DNA of 64,000 nt from Paraburkholderia ginsengisoli NBRC 100965 (GTDB lineage Bacteria > Pseudomonadota > Gammaproteobacteria > Burkholderiales > Burkholderiaceae): assembly GCF_000739735.1 (NCBI RefSeq), contig NZ_BBJF01000024.1, forward strand, positions 1-64,000. Direction: 5' to 3'. The position numbers and the translations under genes are program-made. A model generated the notes under the pieces. It was not told the origin of the DNA. It searched no databases and was given only the letters and a program-made list of their open reading frames with translations. Below are positions 9,453 through 17,917 of this stretch, piece by piece (position 1 is the first letter of the stretch; each line of letters starts with the position of its first letter).

Positions 9453-9489
9453 AAGGCCGTGCGGTTCGAATCATGAACCGCACGGCCTT
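9453..9489. terminator. bidirectional terminator hairpin
   Basis: A perfect 15-bp stem (AAGGCCGTGCGGTTC with its complement) and a 7-nt loop lie between two convergent genes, the retropepsin-like lipoprotein and glgP. An A-run precedes the stem and a T-rich stretch follows, so it can serve both strands. Confidence 0.9.
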
Positions 9490-9521
9490 GTCGTTTGCAC
9501 GTGGCCCGCAGCGCGCCGCGC

Positions 9522-11975
9522 TCACTCCATGTCGAGCGGATTCACGCGCCAGATATTGCGCGCGTATTCGCCGATCGTACGATCCGACGAAAACTGACCC
9601 ATGCCCGCGACGTTCTCGATGGTGCTTTCGGCCCACGCGCGCTTGTCGATGAAACGCGCGTCCACCTCTTCCTGCGCTTTCGCGAACGCGGCGAAGTCGG
9701 CCAGCACCATGTAGTGATCGCCCCAATCGACCAGCGTGTGGAAGATATCCGAGAAACGCAGCGGATCGTCCGGCGAAAAGAAACCGCTGCGGATCTGGTC
9801 GAGCGCCATGCGCAATTCCGCGTTCTCTTCGTAGATCTGCCGGGGCCGATAGCCGCTCGCGCGCAGGTCGTCCACTTCGTCGGCGGTATGGCCGAAGATG
9901 AAGATGTTCTCGCGCCCCACCGCGTCGCAGATCTCGATGTTCGCGCCGTCCATCGTGCCGATCGTCAACGCGCCGTTCAGCGCGAGCTTCATGTTGCCGG
10001 TGCCCGACGCTTCGGTGCCCGCCATCGAAATCTGCTCCGACAGATCGGCCGCCGGAATGATCAGCTCGGCCACGCTCACGCCGTAGTTCGGCACGAATAC
10101 CACCTTCAGGCGGTCGCCGATCAGCGGATCGTGATTCACCTTTTCGCTGACGTCGCCGATCAGCTTGATGACCGTCTTCGCCATCCGGTACGCGGATGCG
10201 GCCTTGCCCGCGAACATCACGACACGCGGCACCCAGTCGCGTTCGGGGTTCGCGCGAATCTGGTTGTAGCGCACGATCACGTGCAACACGTTCAGCAGTT
10301 GCCGCTTGTATTCGTGAATGCGCTTGACCTGCAGATCGAACAGCGCGTCCGGATCGAAGCGCAGTTTGGTGTGCTGCGCGAGCCGCTGCACGAGCCGCGC
10401 TTTGCTCTGCCGCTTCGCGTCGCGGAACGCGTCGATGAAGGCGCTGTCGGTGCGCAGATTACGCAACTGCTCCAGCTCGAACAGATTGCTGCGCCAGTGC
10501 TTGCCGATGCGCTGATCGATCAGCGAAGACAGCGACGGGCTCGCCTGCGCGAGCCAGCGGCGCGGCGTGATGCCGTTGGTCACGTTGGTGAAGCGGTCCG
10601 GATAGATGCGCGCGAAGTCGGCGAAGATATCGCGCGTCATCAGTTGCGAATGCAGCTTCGACACGCCGTTCACCTTATGGCTCGCGACGATCGCCAGATA
10701 CGCCATGCGCACGCGCCGCTGCCCGTATTCGTCGACCAGCGAAATGCCGCGGATCATCTCGGCGTCATGACCCGACTGCTCGCTCACGTGCTTCAGAAAC
10801 TGCGCGTTGATCTCGAAGATGATCTCGAGATGCCGCGGCAACAGACGCGCGAGCATCTCGACGTCCCACGTTTCGAGCGCTTCGGGCATCAACGTGTGAT
10901 TCGTGTACGAGAATATCTGCGTGACGTGTTTCCATGCTTTGTCCCATGGCAGATGATGAACGTCGACCAGTAGACGCATCAGCTCGGGAATCGCCAGCAC
11001 CGGGTGCGTGTCGTTCAGATGCACCGCGACCTTTTCGGCGAAGCGCCCGAACGTGCTGTGCGTGCGCTGATAGCGGCGAATCAGATCCTGCATCGTCGCC
11101 GACACGAAGAAGTATTCCTGGCGCAGCCGCAGTTCGCGGCCGGCCGGCGTCGAGTCGTCGGGATACAGCAGGCGCGACACGTTCTCCGACATGTTCTTCG
11201 TGTCGACCGCGTTGCGATAGTCGCCGCGGTTGAACGCGCCGAGATCGAGTTCCTCGGTGGCGCGCGCCGACCAGAGCCGCAGCGTGTTGGTGGCGTCGGT
11301 CGCGTAGCCCGGAATCACGGTGTCGTACGCGGTCGCGTTCACATGCTCGGTGTCGATCCATTCGACCTGCTCGCCACGCTGCACCGTGCGGCCGCCGAAG
11401 TGCACCATGTACTTGATCTCGGGCCGCGGAAACTCCCACGGATTGCCCGCGCGCAGCCAGTAGTCCGGCGCTTCGACCTGCTCGCCGTTGACGATTTCCT
11501 GACGGAACATCCCGTACTCGTAACGGATGCCGTAGCCGAAGCCCGGAATGCCGAGCGTGGCCATCGAATCGAGAAAGCATGCGGCGAGGCGGCCGAGGCC
11601 GCCGTTGCCGAGCGCGGCGTCGGGCTCGATGTTGATCAGCGCTTCCATATCGACGCCGAGACTCGCGAGCGCTTCCTTCATCTGATCGTGGATGCCGAGC
11701 GCGAGTAACGCATTCGTAAAGGTCCGGCCGATCAGGAATTCCATCGACAGGTAATAGACGCGCTTCACGTCCTGTTCGTATTGCAGGCGCGTGGTTTTCA
11801 TCCAGCGCGCGACCAGCCGGTCACGCACGGCGAGGGCTGCGGCATGCAGCCAGTCATGTGGATGCGCGGTGACGGCATCCTTGCCGACGCCGTACATCAT
11901 GCGGTTGGAAATTGAGCGCCGTAGCGCGTCGACGGTACTGTTGAGCTGGTCGAATTCCAGATCGACGGCTGTCAT
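9522..11975 (-). CDS. glgP: glycogen/starch/alpha-glucan phosphorylase
   Basis: 817-residue PLP enzyme that releases glucose-1-phosphate from glycogen or maltodextrins in the cytosol. The pyridoxal-binding block EASGTGNMKLALNGALTIGT is intact near residue 655, as are GNGGLGRLAACFLDSMATL (about 125-145) and MEFLIGRTFTNALLALG. Length is normal for the family. TACCCGGAGGCTTCG directly precedes the ATG, which excludes the 25-codon upstream extension. No other glycogen genes are in the window. It is probably transcribed alone from the 652-bp upstream gap. Confidence 0.96.
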   Translation of the reverse strand: MTAVDLEFDQLNSTVDALRRSISNRMMYGVGKDAVTAHPHDWLHAAALAVRDRLVARWMKTTRLQYEQDVKRVYYLSMEFLIGRTFTNALLALGIHDQMKEALASLGVDMEALINIEPDAALGNGGLGRLAACFLDSMATLGIPGFGYGIRYEYGMFRQEIVNGEQVEAPDYWLRAGNPWEFPRPEIKYMVHFGGRTVQRGEQVEWIDTEHVNATAYDTVIPGYATDATNTLRLWSARATEELDLGAFNRGDYRNAVDTKNMSENVSRLLYPDDSTPAGRELRLRQEYFFVSATMQDLIRRYQRTHSTFGRFAEKVAVHLNDTHPVLAIPELMRLLVDVHHLPWDKAWKHVTQIFSYTNHTLMPEALETWDVEMLARLLPRHLEIIFEINAQFLKHVSEQSGHDAEMIRGISLVDEYGQRRVRMAYLAIVASHKVNGVSKLHSQLMTRDIFADFARIYPDRFTNVTNGITPRRWLAQASPSLSSLIDQRIGKHWRSNLFELEQLRNLRTDSAFIDAFRDAKRQSKARLVQRLAQHTKLRFDPDALFDLQVKRIHEYKRQLLNVLHVIVRYNQIRANPERDWVPRVVMFAGKAASAYRMAKTVIKLIGDVSEKVNHDPLIGDRLKVVFVPNYGVSVAELIIPAADLSEQISMAGTEASGTGNMKLALNGALTIGTMDGANIEICDAVGRENIFIFGHTADEVDDLRASGYRPRQIYEENAELRMALDQIRSGFFSPDDPLRFSDIFHTLVDWGDHYMVLADFAAFAKAQEEVDARFIDKRAWAESTIENVAGMGQFSSDRTIGEYARNIWRVNPLDME

Positions 11976-12627
11976 CGAAGCCTCCGGGTAAAAGCGACGC
12001 GGCATGCGCGGACCGCAGATTTTGACGGACGGGAGGCGCGTGCCGGTCAAGGCGGTTTAAGAAACAGAGTAGGACATTTTACGGCCGCCGAACACCGGCG
12101 AGCGCGAGCGGATGTTCACGCACATGCCATGCCCGCCATCGCGGGCCGGCACGCGCCCATGCTGGCGCCATGCGCACGTATGCGGTGCAAGACGCAGGTG
12201 GGCGCGGCACTGCGCGCGTGCATCGGGCGGCAAAAACAGGCAAGCGCCGCGAACGGCGCGAAGCGTTCGACGGACGCGCCACCATTATTTTTTTGCCACA
12301 TGACGTGCAAATGAATCGCCGTGGATCACTTTGCTTCGTGCTCGAATCGGGCTGTGTCGTCTGCAGGACTGTTATGCGAATGGCATGTGATAACGGCGCT
12401 GCGCGCGCCGATTCGAAGAGGCGGGCCGGGGCTGACAGTTAGTTGCCTTATGGCGTCGCAATCGGAGCGGTCACTCTGCCCGGCCGCCAGCAGGATTCTC
12501 ACGTCTCTGCAACAATCGCTACATTTCGCCGCGCGCACCGCCTCGACCGCTGGACCAGACGACGCGCGCCTCATTCCACGCAACCCTGCCGCCCGCGCCG
12601 CGTTGTCCGACCGGCCGCCGCCTCGGC
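11976..12627. other. 652-bp divergent intergenic region
   Basis: This gap lies between glgP (minus) and the DHA2 transporter (plus), so it should contain both promoters. Open frames on both strands here are Arg/Ala/Cys-rich without family resemblance and look like GC-rich chance frames. I see no RNA gene, clear operator or repeat. Confidence 0.5.
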
Positions 12628-14073
12628 ATGCACAACCCGACGAGCCCCGCGTTGTCCGATAAGCCCAGCTCCGCCGCCGCCCATTCCTTCCCCGCCGACG
12701 GTCCGATGTCCGCCGCCAACCGTCGCGCGATGGCCGCGATCATGCTCGCGGTCGCCCTCGCCACCCTCGACACCGCGATCGCCAACACCGCCCTGCCCGC
12801 CATCGCAGCAGACCTGCATGCAGCGCCCGCGGCGTCGGTGTGGATCATCAACGCGTATCAGCTCGCGATGGTCGCGACGTTGCTGCCGCTCGCGGCGCTC
12901 GGCGATATCGTCGGACACCGGCGGATTTATATCGGCGGCATTGCGCTGTTCACGCTGGCGTCGCTCGCGTGCTCGATGGCGTCGACGCTGCCGCTGCTCG
13001 CCGGCGCGCGCGTGCTGCAAGGCCTCGGCGCGAGCGCGATCATGAGCGTGAACACCGCGTTGATCCGCTTCCTGTATCCGCCGCATCGGCTCGGACGCGG
13101 ACTCGGCACCAACGCGCTGATCGTCGGCGTGTCGTTCGCGGTGGGACCGACGGTGGCTTCGCTGATCCTGTCGGTGGCTTCGTGGCCGTGGCTGTTCGCG
13201 GTCAACGTGCCGCTCGGTCTGCTCGCGTTGGGCTTTGCGTTGCCGGCTCTGCCGCACACCGAGCGAGGCAAGCACAATTTCGATCCGGTCGCGGCAGTGC
13301 TCAACGTGATCACCTTCGCCGCGCTGATCTTCGCGCTCGGCGAGGCGGCCCAGCGCGCGTCGGCGCAACTCGTGCTGAGCGCGGCGGCGATCGCCGTGCT
13401 GTTCGGGCTGCTGCTGATTCGCCGTGAAGCGGGCCACCCTGCGCCGATGCTGCCCGTCGACCTGTTCAAGCGGCCGGTGTTCGCGTTGTCGGCGGTGACG
13501 GCCGTGTGCTCGTTCGCCGCGCAAGGGCTCGCGTTCGTGTCGCTGCCGTTTTATTTCGAGGACGTCCTGCATCGCAGTCAGGTCGAAACCGGCTTTCTGA
13601 TGACGCCGTGGCCGGTGGTCGTCGCATTGGCCGCGCCGCTCGCGGGCAGTCTGTCGGATCGCTATCCGCCAGGCCTGCTCGGCGCGATCGGGCTTGCGGT
13701 GATGTCGGCGGGGATGGCCTCGCTCGCGCTATTGCCGGTGCATCCGCATGTGCTCGACATCGGCATCCGGATGGCGATTTGCGGCGCGGGCTTCGGCTTC
13801 TTCCAGTCGCCGAATCTGAAGGCGTTGATGGCGAGCGCGCCGCCGGAGCGCAGCGGCGGGGCAAGCGGCATTGTCGCGACCGCGCGGCTGCTCGGGCAGA
13901 CCACCGGCGCGGCGCTGGTCGCGTTGAGCTTCGGGATTGCCGGCCGGCATGGTCCGACGCTCGCGCTCGGCACCGGCGCGTTCTTCGCCGGCGCGGCGAG
14001 CCTCGCGAGCGGATTGCGATTGTTGGCGCCGTCGCATCGTGCGGGTGCGCACGTGAAGGCGTCGGCCAAATGA
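12628..14073 (+). CDS. MFS drug-efflux transporter, DHA2 (EmrB/QacA-like) family
   Basis: 481-residue inner-membrane antiporter with about 14 hydrophobic helices. It contains ALATLDTAIANTALPAIAAD (helix 1, the LDxTIVNVALP signature of 14-TM drug exporters), then WIINAYQLAMVATLLPL and GDIVGHRRIYIGG (motif A). Motif C appears as GTNALIVGVSFAVGPTVASL. It should expel hydrophobic toxicants using the proton gradient. No membrane-fusion partner or TetR/MarR regulator adjoins it, so it probably works alone. The first 35 residues are polar; the start could instead be MSAANRRAM at codon 27. Confidence 0.88.
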   Translation: MHNPTSPALSDKPSSAAAHSFPADGPMSAANRRAMAAIMLAVALATLDTAIANTALPAIAADLHAAPAASVWIINAYQLAMVATLLPLAALGDIVGHRRIYIGGIALFTLASLACSMASTLPLLAGARVLQGLGASAIMSVNTALIRFLYPPHRLGRGLGTNALIVGVSFAVGPTVASLILSVASWPWLFAVNVPLGLLALGFALPALPHTERGKHNFDPVAAVLNVITFAALIFALGEAAQRASAQLVLSAAAIAVLFGLLLIRREAGHPAPMLPVDLFKRPVFALSAVTAVCSFAAQGLAFVSLPFYFEDVLHRSQVETGFLMTPWPVVVALAAPLAGSLSDRYPPGLLGAIGLAVMSAGMASLALLPVHPHVLDIGIRMAICGAGFGFFQSPNLKALMASAPPERSGGASGIVATARLLGQTTGAALVALSFGIAGRHGPTLALGTGAFFAGAASLASGLRLLAPSHRAGAHVKASAK

Positions 14074-14121
14074 AAGAAGCGGGCGTACCGTCGTGAGAGA
14101 CAGCACGCCCGCTTCTTTTTT
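14073..14121 (+). terminator. Rho-independent terminator after the DHA2 transporter
   Basis: The stem AAGAAGCGGGCGT pairs with ACGCCCGCTTCTT across an 18-nt loop and is followed by a run of six T. It also falls at the end of the convergent ltaE gene and may serve both. Confidence 0.88.
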
Positions 14122-14142
14122 GCCCGCTTAAAAGCGCACCGT

Positions 14143-15150
14143 TCAACGCGCCGCGAAATACTCCTTCACGGCGGCGAGGAACGTATCGATGTCCGCGCGC
14201 GACACGTCCTTATGCGTGACGAAGCGCGACGCGTACAGCATCTGCGTGAGGATGCCGCGCTCCTTGAGCCACGTTTCGAGCGGCGCGCAATGCTGCTGCG
14301 GAAACTGCGCGAACACCATGTTCGTCGCGACCGACTGCACCTTCACCTGTTCGATCGCCTCCAGACCCGCGGCGAGATGAGCGGCGTTCGCATGGTCGTC
14401 GGCGAGGCGCTCGACGTTGTGATCCAGCGCGTACAGACACGCCGCCGCCAGCACGCCGGCCTGACGCATGCCGCCGCCCAGCACCTTGCGCCAGCGGTGC
14501 GCCACGTCGATCAGCGCCTGGCTGCCGACGAGCACCGAGCCGACCGGCGCGCCCAGCCCCTTCGAAAAACAGATCGACACGGAATCGAACGGCTCGCACA
14601 GGGCCGCGACCGGCTTGCCCGACGCGACGGCCGCGTTGTAGACGCGCGCGCCGTCAAGGTGGGCGGAGAGACCGCGCTGCCGCGCGAGCTGCACCGCCTC
14701 GGCGACATAACCGGCCGGCAGCACCTTGCCGCCGATGGTGTTTTCCAGCGCCAGCAGTCGCGTGCGCGCGAAGTGGTTGTCGATGGGCTTGATCGCGGCG
14801 GCGATTTTCTCCAGCGGGATCGAGCCGTCGGCGGCGTTCTCCAACGGCTGCGGCTGGATGCTGCCGAGCACTGCCGCGCCGCCGCCTTCGTATTTGTACG
14901 TGTGCGCCAACTGGCCGACGATGTATTCGTCGCCGCGCGCGCAGTGCGCCATCAATGCCGCGAGATTGCTTTGCGTGCCGCTCGGGAAGAACAGGCCGGC
15001 TTCCTTGCCGGTGCGTTCGGCGACCGTGGCTTGCAGACGCAGCACGGTGGGGTCGTCGCCCCAGACGTCGTCGCCGACTTCGGCGGCGGACATGGCCGCG
15101 AGCATCGGCGGAGTCGGGCGGGTTACGGTATCGCTGCGCAAATCGATCAT
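14143..15150 (-). CDS. ltaE: low-specificity L-threonine aldolase
   Basis: 335-residue PLP enzyme of the beta-eliminating lyase family, cleaving L-threonine and L-allo-threonine to glycine and acetaldehyde. Visible features are MIDLRSDTVTRPTPPM at the N-terminus, AHLDGARVYNAAVASG, and the PLP lysine in SICFSKGLGAPVGSVLVG. The ATG of MIDLRSD is preceded by AGGGACACACA. A seven-codon longer start (MDAQGHT) is possible. It is transcribed alone towards the terminator shared with the convergent transporter. Confidence 0.95.
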   Translation of the reverse strand: MIDLRSDTVTRPTPPMLAAMSAAEVGDDVWGDDPTVLRLQATVAERTGKEAGLFFPSGTQSNLAALMAHCARGDEYIVGQLAHTYKYEGGGAAVLGSIQPQPLENAADGSIPLEKIAAAIKPIDNHFARTRLLALENTIGGKVLPAGYVAEAVQLARQRGLSAHLDGARVYNAAVASGKPVAALCEPFDSVSICFSKGLGAPVGSVLVGSQALIDVAHRWRKVLGGGMRQAGVLAAACLYALDHNVERLADDHANAAHLAAGLEAIEQVKVQSVATNMVFAQFPQQHCAPLETWLKERGILTQMLYASRFVTHKDVSRADIDTFLAAVKEYFAAR

Positions 15151-15408
15151 TGTGTGTCCCTGTGCGTCCATGAATGACAGCCTATGACGGCCGGTCGGCG
15201 CGCCCGTCCATGCATCGACGGAGAGCGCGGCGTGGCGGTTCAGCCGTGCATTTTGCGTTTTGCTTTTTGTTTTGTCACTGGTGCAGCGCAGCACCGGAGG
15301 TTTGGGAGGTGCGGTGGGTGGATCGCGGCGGCCTGTTGGACATGGATATCGCGCCCGCTGACCCGGGATGCGATGCAGCAAAGCCGAACGATTGCGGTCG
15401 ACGCTGCG

Positions 15409-15900
15409 TTAAAGATGCTCGGCCGGACGCGTCGCTTCACCGGCGACCGTCGAATCCGCGACGCTCTCCGGTCCCATCGTGATGAGCACGCTGCAACTGA
15501 CCCGGTCGAGCAGCAGGCCGTCGCTCCTGCCGCCCCACCAACGCGCGAGCCGGCTCGAATGACGGTGCCCGACGACGATCAGATCGACGTTCAGTTCGTT
15601 GGCAAGCAGCGGAATCTGATCCAGCGGATCGCCCACGGCGAAATGCCCGGTCGCCGTGAGTCCGCGCGCGGCGAGCTTCTGCAGCCCTTCGTCGAGCAGA
15701 CCTCTAGCCGACTCGGTGATGAACTCGATGGAAACCGAGGAGGTAATGTCGGCCCCTTGCATCCAGGCGGAATGATTGAGGACGGAGAGCACGTGCACTT
15801 GCGCGTGCAGCTCCTGCGCGAGACAGGCGCCGTCCTTCAACGCGTGCTGCCCTTCGCGGGTTCCGTCGTAACAGAGAAGAATGCGGTGGAAAGTCGGCAT
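15409..15900 (-). CDS. universal stress protein (UspA family)
   Basis: 163-residue cytoplasmic single-domain USP. It starts with the canonical MPTFHRILLCYDGTREG strand-loop and ends with the ATP-binding-type block LIVVGHRHSSRLARWWGGRSD ... SVLITMG, which approximates the G-2x-G-9x-G-S/T motif. The start has a strong GGGAGAAACGAC site. It is divergent from the HPP-CBS gene, and the shared promoter gap holds two copies of a palindrome that recurs before marR. It is therefore probably part of the same MarR-controlled stress regulon (inference). Confidence 0.92.
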   Translation of the reverse strand: MPTFHRILLCYDGTREGQHALKDGACLAQELHAQVHVLSVLNHSAWMQGADITSSVSIEFITESARGLLDEGLQKLAARGLTATGHFAVGDPLDQIPLLANELNVDLIVVGHRHSSRLARWWGGRSDGLLLDRVSCSVLITMGPESVADSTVAGEATRPAEHL

Positions 15901-16053
15901 GTCGTTTCTCCCTGCACTTGTGCTTTGCTTTGCGTTGACGACAACGCGAGACAACGCGGCAACCCGCTTCCGAACGACAGAGGCGAGAACCGATGCGCCA
16001 CGCTCGATGACGACGGTTGCATGGCCGCCGGGGCGGTACATCGTCAATTCATT

Positions 16054-16074
16054 GTATGTCACTTTGTGATATAC
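16054..16074. promoter_or_regulatory. putative MarR operator A
   Basis: 21-bp palindrome GTATGTCAC-TTT-GTGATATAC with one mismatch between arms. It shares the TCAC-N3-GTGA core with the sites at 16173 and 17444. It lies 154 bp upstream of the usp start. Confidence 0.75.
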
Positions 16075-16172
16075 GGGCCGCGCGGCTGCGGCCGCCGGAG
16101 TCGTGAGCGCGCGAATCGATCGGCAGGACGAAACGACATGGCCGTCGGTCCAGCATGGGTCCAATTCCGCGT

Positions 16173-16193
16173 TTATATCACAATGAAATATAA
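16173..16193. promoter_or_regulatory. putative MarR operator B
   Basis: TTATATCAC-AAT-GAAATATAA, a 21-bp palindrome with two mismatches, related to operators A and C. It is 85 bp upstream of the HPP-CBS start, in the right place to overlap its promoter. Confidence 0.65.
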
Positions 16194-16277
16194 TCATGAC
16201 CACAGTGTCTTCGCGTCGCCGGAGGTTGCCCGGTAACGTCGGTCCCCGCATCGTCAACTACTTCTCCCGTCCGAATC

Positions 16278-17435
16278 TTGTTTCGTTCCACTGCCCTTCG
16301 CTGGCTTTCCAGCTTCATTCCCGCACCGGTCGCCGTGAAATGGCAGGAGCGCGCTCGCTCGTGCCTGGGCGCGCTGCTCGGCATCGCGTTCACGGGCGGC
16401 TCGATGTATCTGCTGCTGGGGCCGGCCGCCAACATTCCGCTGCTGGTCGCGCCCATGGGCGCCTCCGCCGTGCTGCTGTTCGCCGTGCCTGCGAGCCCGC
16501 TTGCGCAACCGTGGTCGATCGTCGGCGGCAATCTCGTGTCGGCGACGATCGGCGTGACCTGCGCCCACCTCATCGCGGACCCGACTCTCGCGGCCGCGCT
16601 GGCGGTCGCGCTGTCGATCTGCGGGATGTTCGCGCTGCGCTGCGTGCACCCGCCTTCGGGCGCCGTTGCATTGACCGCCGTGCTCGGCGGCCCGGCGATC
16701 CATGCGCTCGGCTACCGGTTCGTGCTGGAACCGATTGCGATCCAGTCGGCCGCGTTGCTGGCCGCGGCGCTCGCCTATCACGCGGCCACCGGCCACCGCT
16801 ACCCGCACGCGGGACGGCAGAATCGCAGCGCTCCCGCCGACGATGCATCGCGCGGCAGCTTCACGCGCGCGGATCTCGACGCCGTTCTGCAGCGCCGCGG
16901 CGAAATGCTGGACATCGATCCCGACGATCTCGAATCGCTGCTGCGCGAGACGCAACTGCAGGCGTTCTCGCGCAGCTTCAACGAACTGAGTTGTGAAGAC
17001 ATCATGTCCCGCCAGGTGGTGACGGTGTCCGCGACCACTCGCGCGACGACCGCGTGGGGCCTGTTGAAACGCCACAACGTGAAAGCGCTCCCCGTGATCG
17101 ACGCCGACCGCCAGTTGATCGGCATCGTGACGCGCGCCGATCTCGTCGATAAACGCGTATTCAGCAAGTTCGCGCCGCTCACCGCGCAGATCGACGGCTG
17201 GCTGCGTGGCGATGCCCGGCGCCCGCCGAGCGTCGGCAACGTGATGAGCACCGAGCTCTGCACCATCGACGCCAACGCGCCGATCACCGACCTCGTGCCA
17301 ATGTTCGCCAACCACGGCCACCACCATATTCCGGTGCTCGATGCCAGCGGGCACCTGATCGGAATGATCACGCAGGTGGACCTGATTTCCGGGCTCTACC
17401 GGCAGACCATGCTCAAGGCTCAACAGAGCGCGTAG
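16278..17435 (+). CDS. HPP-family membrane protein with C-terminal CBS pair
   Basis: 385 residues. Residues about 20-185 form the HPP domain with four or more membrane helices and the name-giving ALRCVHPPSGAVALTAVLGG motif; some HPP proteins are nitrite carriers in chloroplasts and cyanobacteria. After a linker, residues about 235-380 hold two CBS modules (DIMSRQVVTVSATT and NVMSTELCTIDANAP), which usually sense adenosyl nucleotides. The start is a TTG, chosen because the frame from there (RWLSSFIPAPVAVKWQERAR) looks like the usual N-terminus of this family. Operator B lies just upstream. CBS domains recur in the ClC gene 0.5 kb on. Confidence 0.85.
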   Translation: MFRSTALRWLSSFIPAPVAVKWQERARSCLGALLGIAFTGGSMYLLLGPAANIPLLVAPMGASAVLLFAVPASPLAQPWSIVGGNLVSATIGVTCAHLIADPTLAAALAVALSICGMFALRCVHPPSGAVALTAVLGGPAIHALGYRFVLEPIAIQSAALLAAALAYHAATGHRYPHAGRQNRSAPADDASRGSFTRADLDAVLQRRGEMLDIDPDDLESLLRETQLQAFSRSFNELSCEDIMSRQVVTVSATTRATTAWGLLKRHNVKALPVIDADRQLIGIVTRADLVDKRVFSKFAPLTAQIDGWLRGDARRPPSVGNVMSTELCTIDANAPITDLVPMFANHGHHHIPVLDASGHLIGMITQVDLISGLYRQTMLKAQQSA

Positions 17436-17443
17436 CGGCACGC

Positions 17444-17470
17444 TAAATACATCACTATGTGATATATTTA
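17444..17470. promoter_or_regulatory. putative MarR operator C (autoregulatory)
   Basis: 27-bp palindrome with 12-bp arms (TAAATACATCAC and GTGATATATTTA) around TAT, with one mismatch. It is 28 bp upstream of the marR start and 8 bp after the HPP-CBS stop. It is the best of the three copies in the window and sits where a MarR protein would repress its own promoter. Confidence 0.82.
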
Positions 17471-17498
17471 CGGTTTTCCTCGCATTGACAGGCCCAAC

Positions 17499-17915
17499 AT
17501 GAAAGTCCGGACTCGTGGACTGACCAAGCCCGACTTCGAGCAGTTGTCGGAGTTTCGCTATCAGATGCGGCGCTTCGAGCGATTCTCGGAACAGGCCGCT
17601 CAAGGCGAGGGCATCACGCCGCTGCAGTATCTGTTACTGCTGCATATCAAGGGCTATCCGGAGCGCGACTGGGCGACCGTCGGCGAACTCGCGGAGCGGC
17701 TGCAGTCCCAGCATCACGGCGTCGTCGCGCTGGTGTCGCGCTGCGAGGCGCTCAACCTGGTGCGTCGCCAGATCAGCGAAACCGATCGCCGCCAGGTGGA
17801 AGTGCACCTTGAAAAAGCCGGCGAACGCGTGCTGGCGCGACTCGCGGAATTGCACCGCGCCGAACTGAAATCGCTCGAAGGCGCTTTCCAGATTCCACAG
17901 ATCGACCTCGACTGA
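17499..17915 (+). CDS. MarR-family transcriptional regulator
   Basis: 138-residue winged-helix repressor. Residues about 40-110 form the wHTH domain: ITPLQYLLLLHIKGYPERDWATVGELAERLQSQHHGVVALVSRCEALNLVRRQISETDRRQVEVHLEKAGERVL. The wing carries the family's DRR motif. N- and C-terminal helices make the dimer interface. It lies directly upstream of the ClC gene (2-bp gap), so the two are one operon. The upstream palindrome suggests autoregulation, and the related sites before usp and HPP suggest it controls them too. The inducer is unknown. Confidence 0.93.
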   Translation: MKVRTRGLTKPDFEQLSEFRYQMRRFERFSEQAAQGEGITPLQYLLLLHIKGYPERDWATVGELAERLQSQHHGVVALVSRCEALNLVRRQISETDRRQVEVHLEKAGERVLARLAELHRAELKSLEGAFQIPQIDLD

Positions 17916-17917
17916 TC

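Larger units (their letters stand above)
15901..16277. promoter_or_regulatory. divergent promoter region of usp and HPP-CBS genes
   Basis: 377-bp gap with no gene. It contains two MarR-type palindromes, listed separately, in AT-rich patches at about 16040-16075 and 16170-16197, placed to control the two divergent promoters. GGAGGT at 16219-16224 looks like a ribosome site but no suitable start codon follows it in the HPP frame. Confidence 0.6.

Noticed and set aside
12079..12442. Several overlapping open frames on both strands
   Set aside because: Arg/Ala/Cys-rich, no ribosome site, no family resemblance. Long open frames arise by chance at this GC content.
16196..16996. Alternative frame through the HPP-CBS gene starting MTTVSSRRRR
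   Set aside because: It is a shadow frame: Arg-rich with no domain match, overlapping a clear HPP protein.
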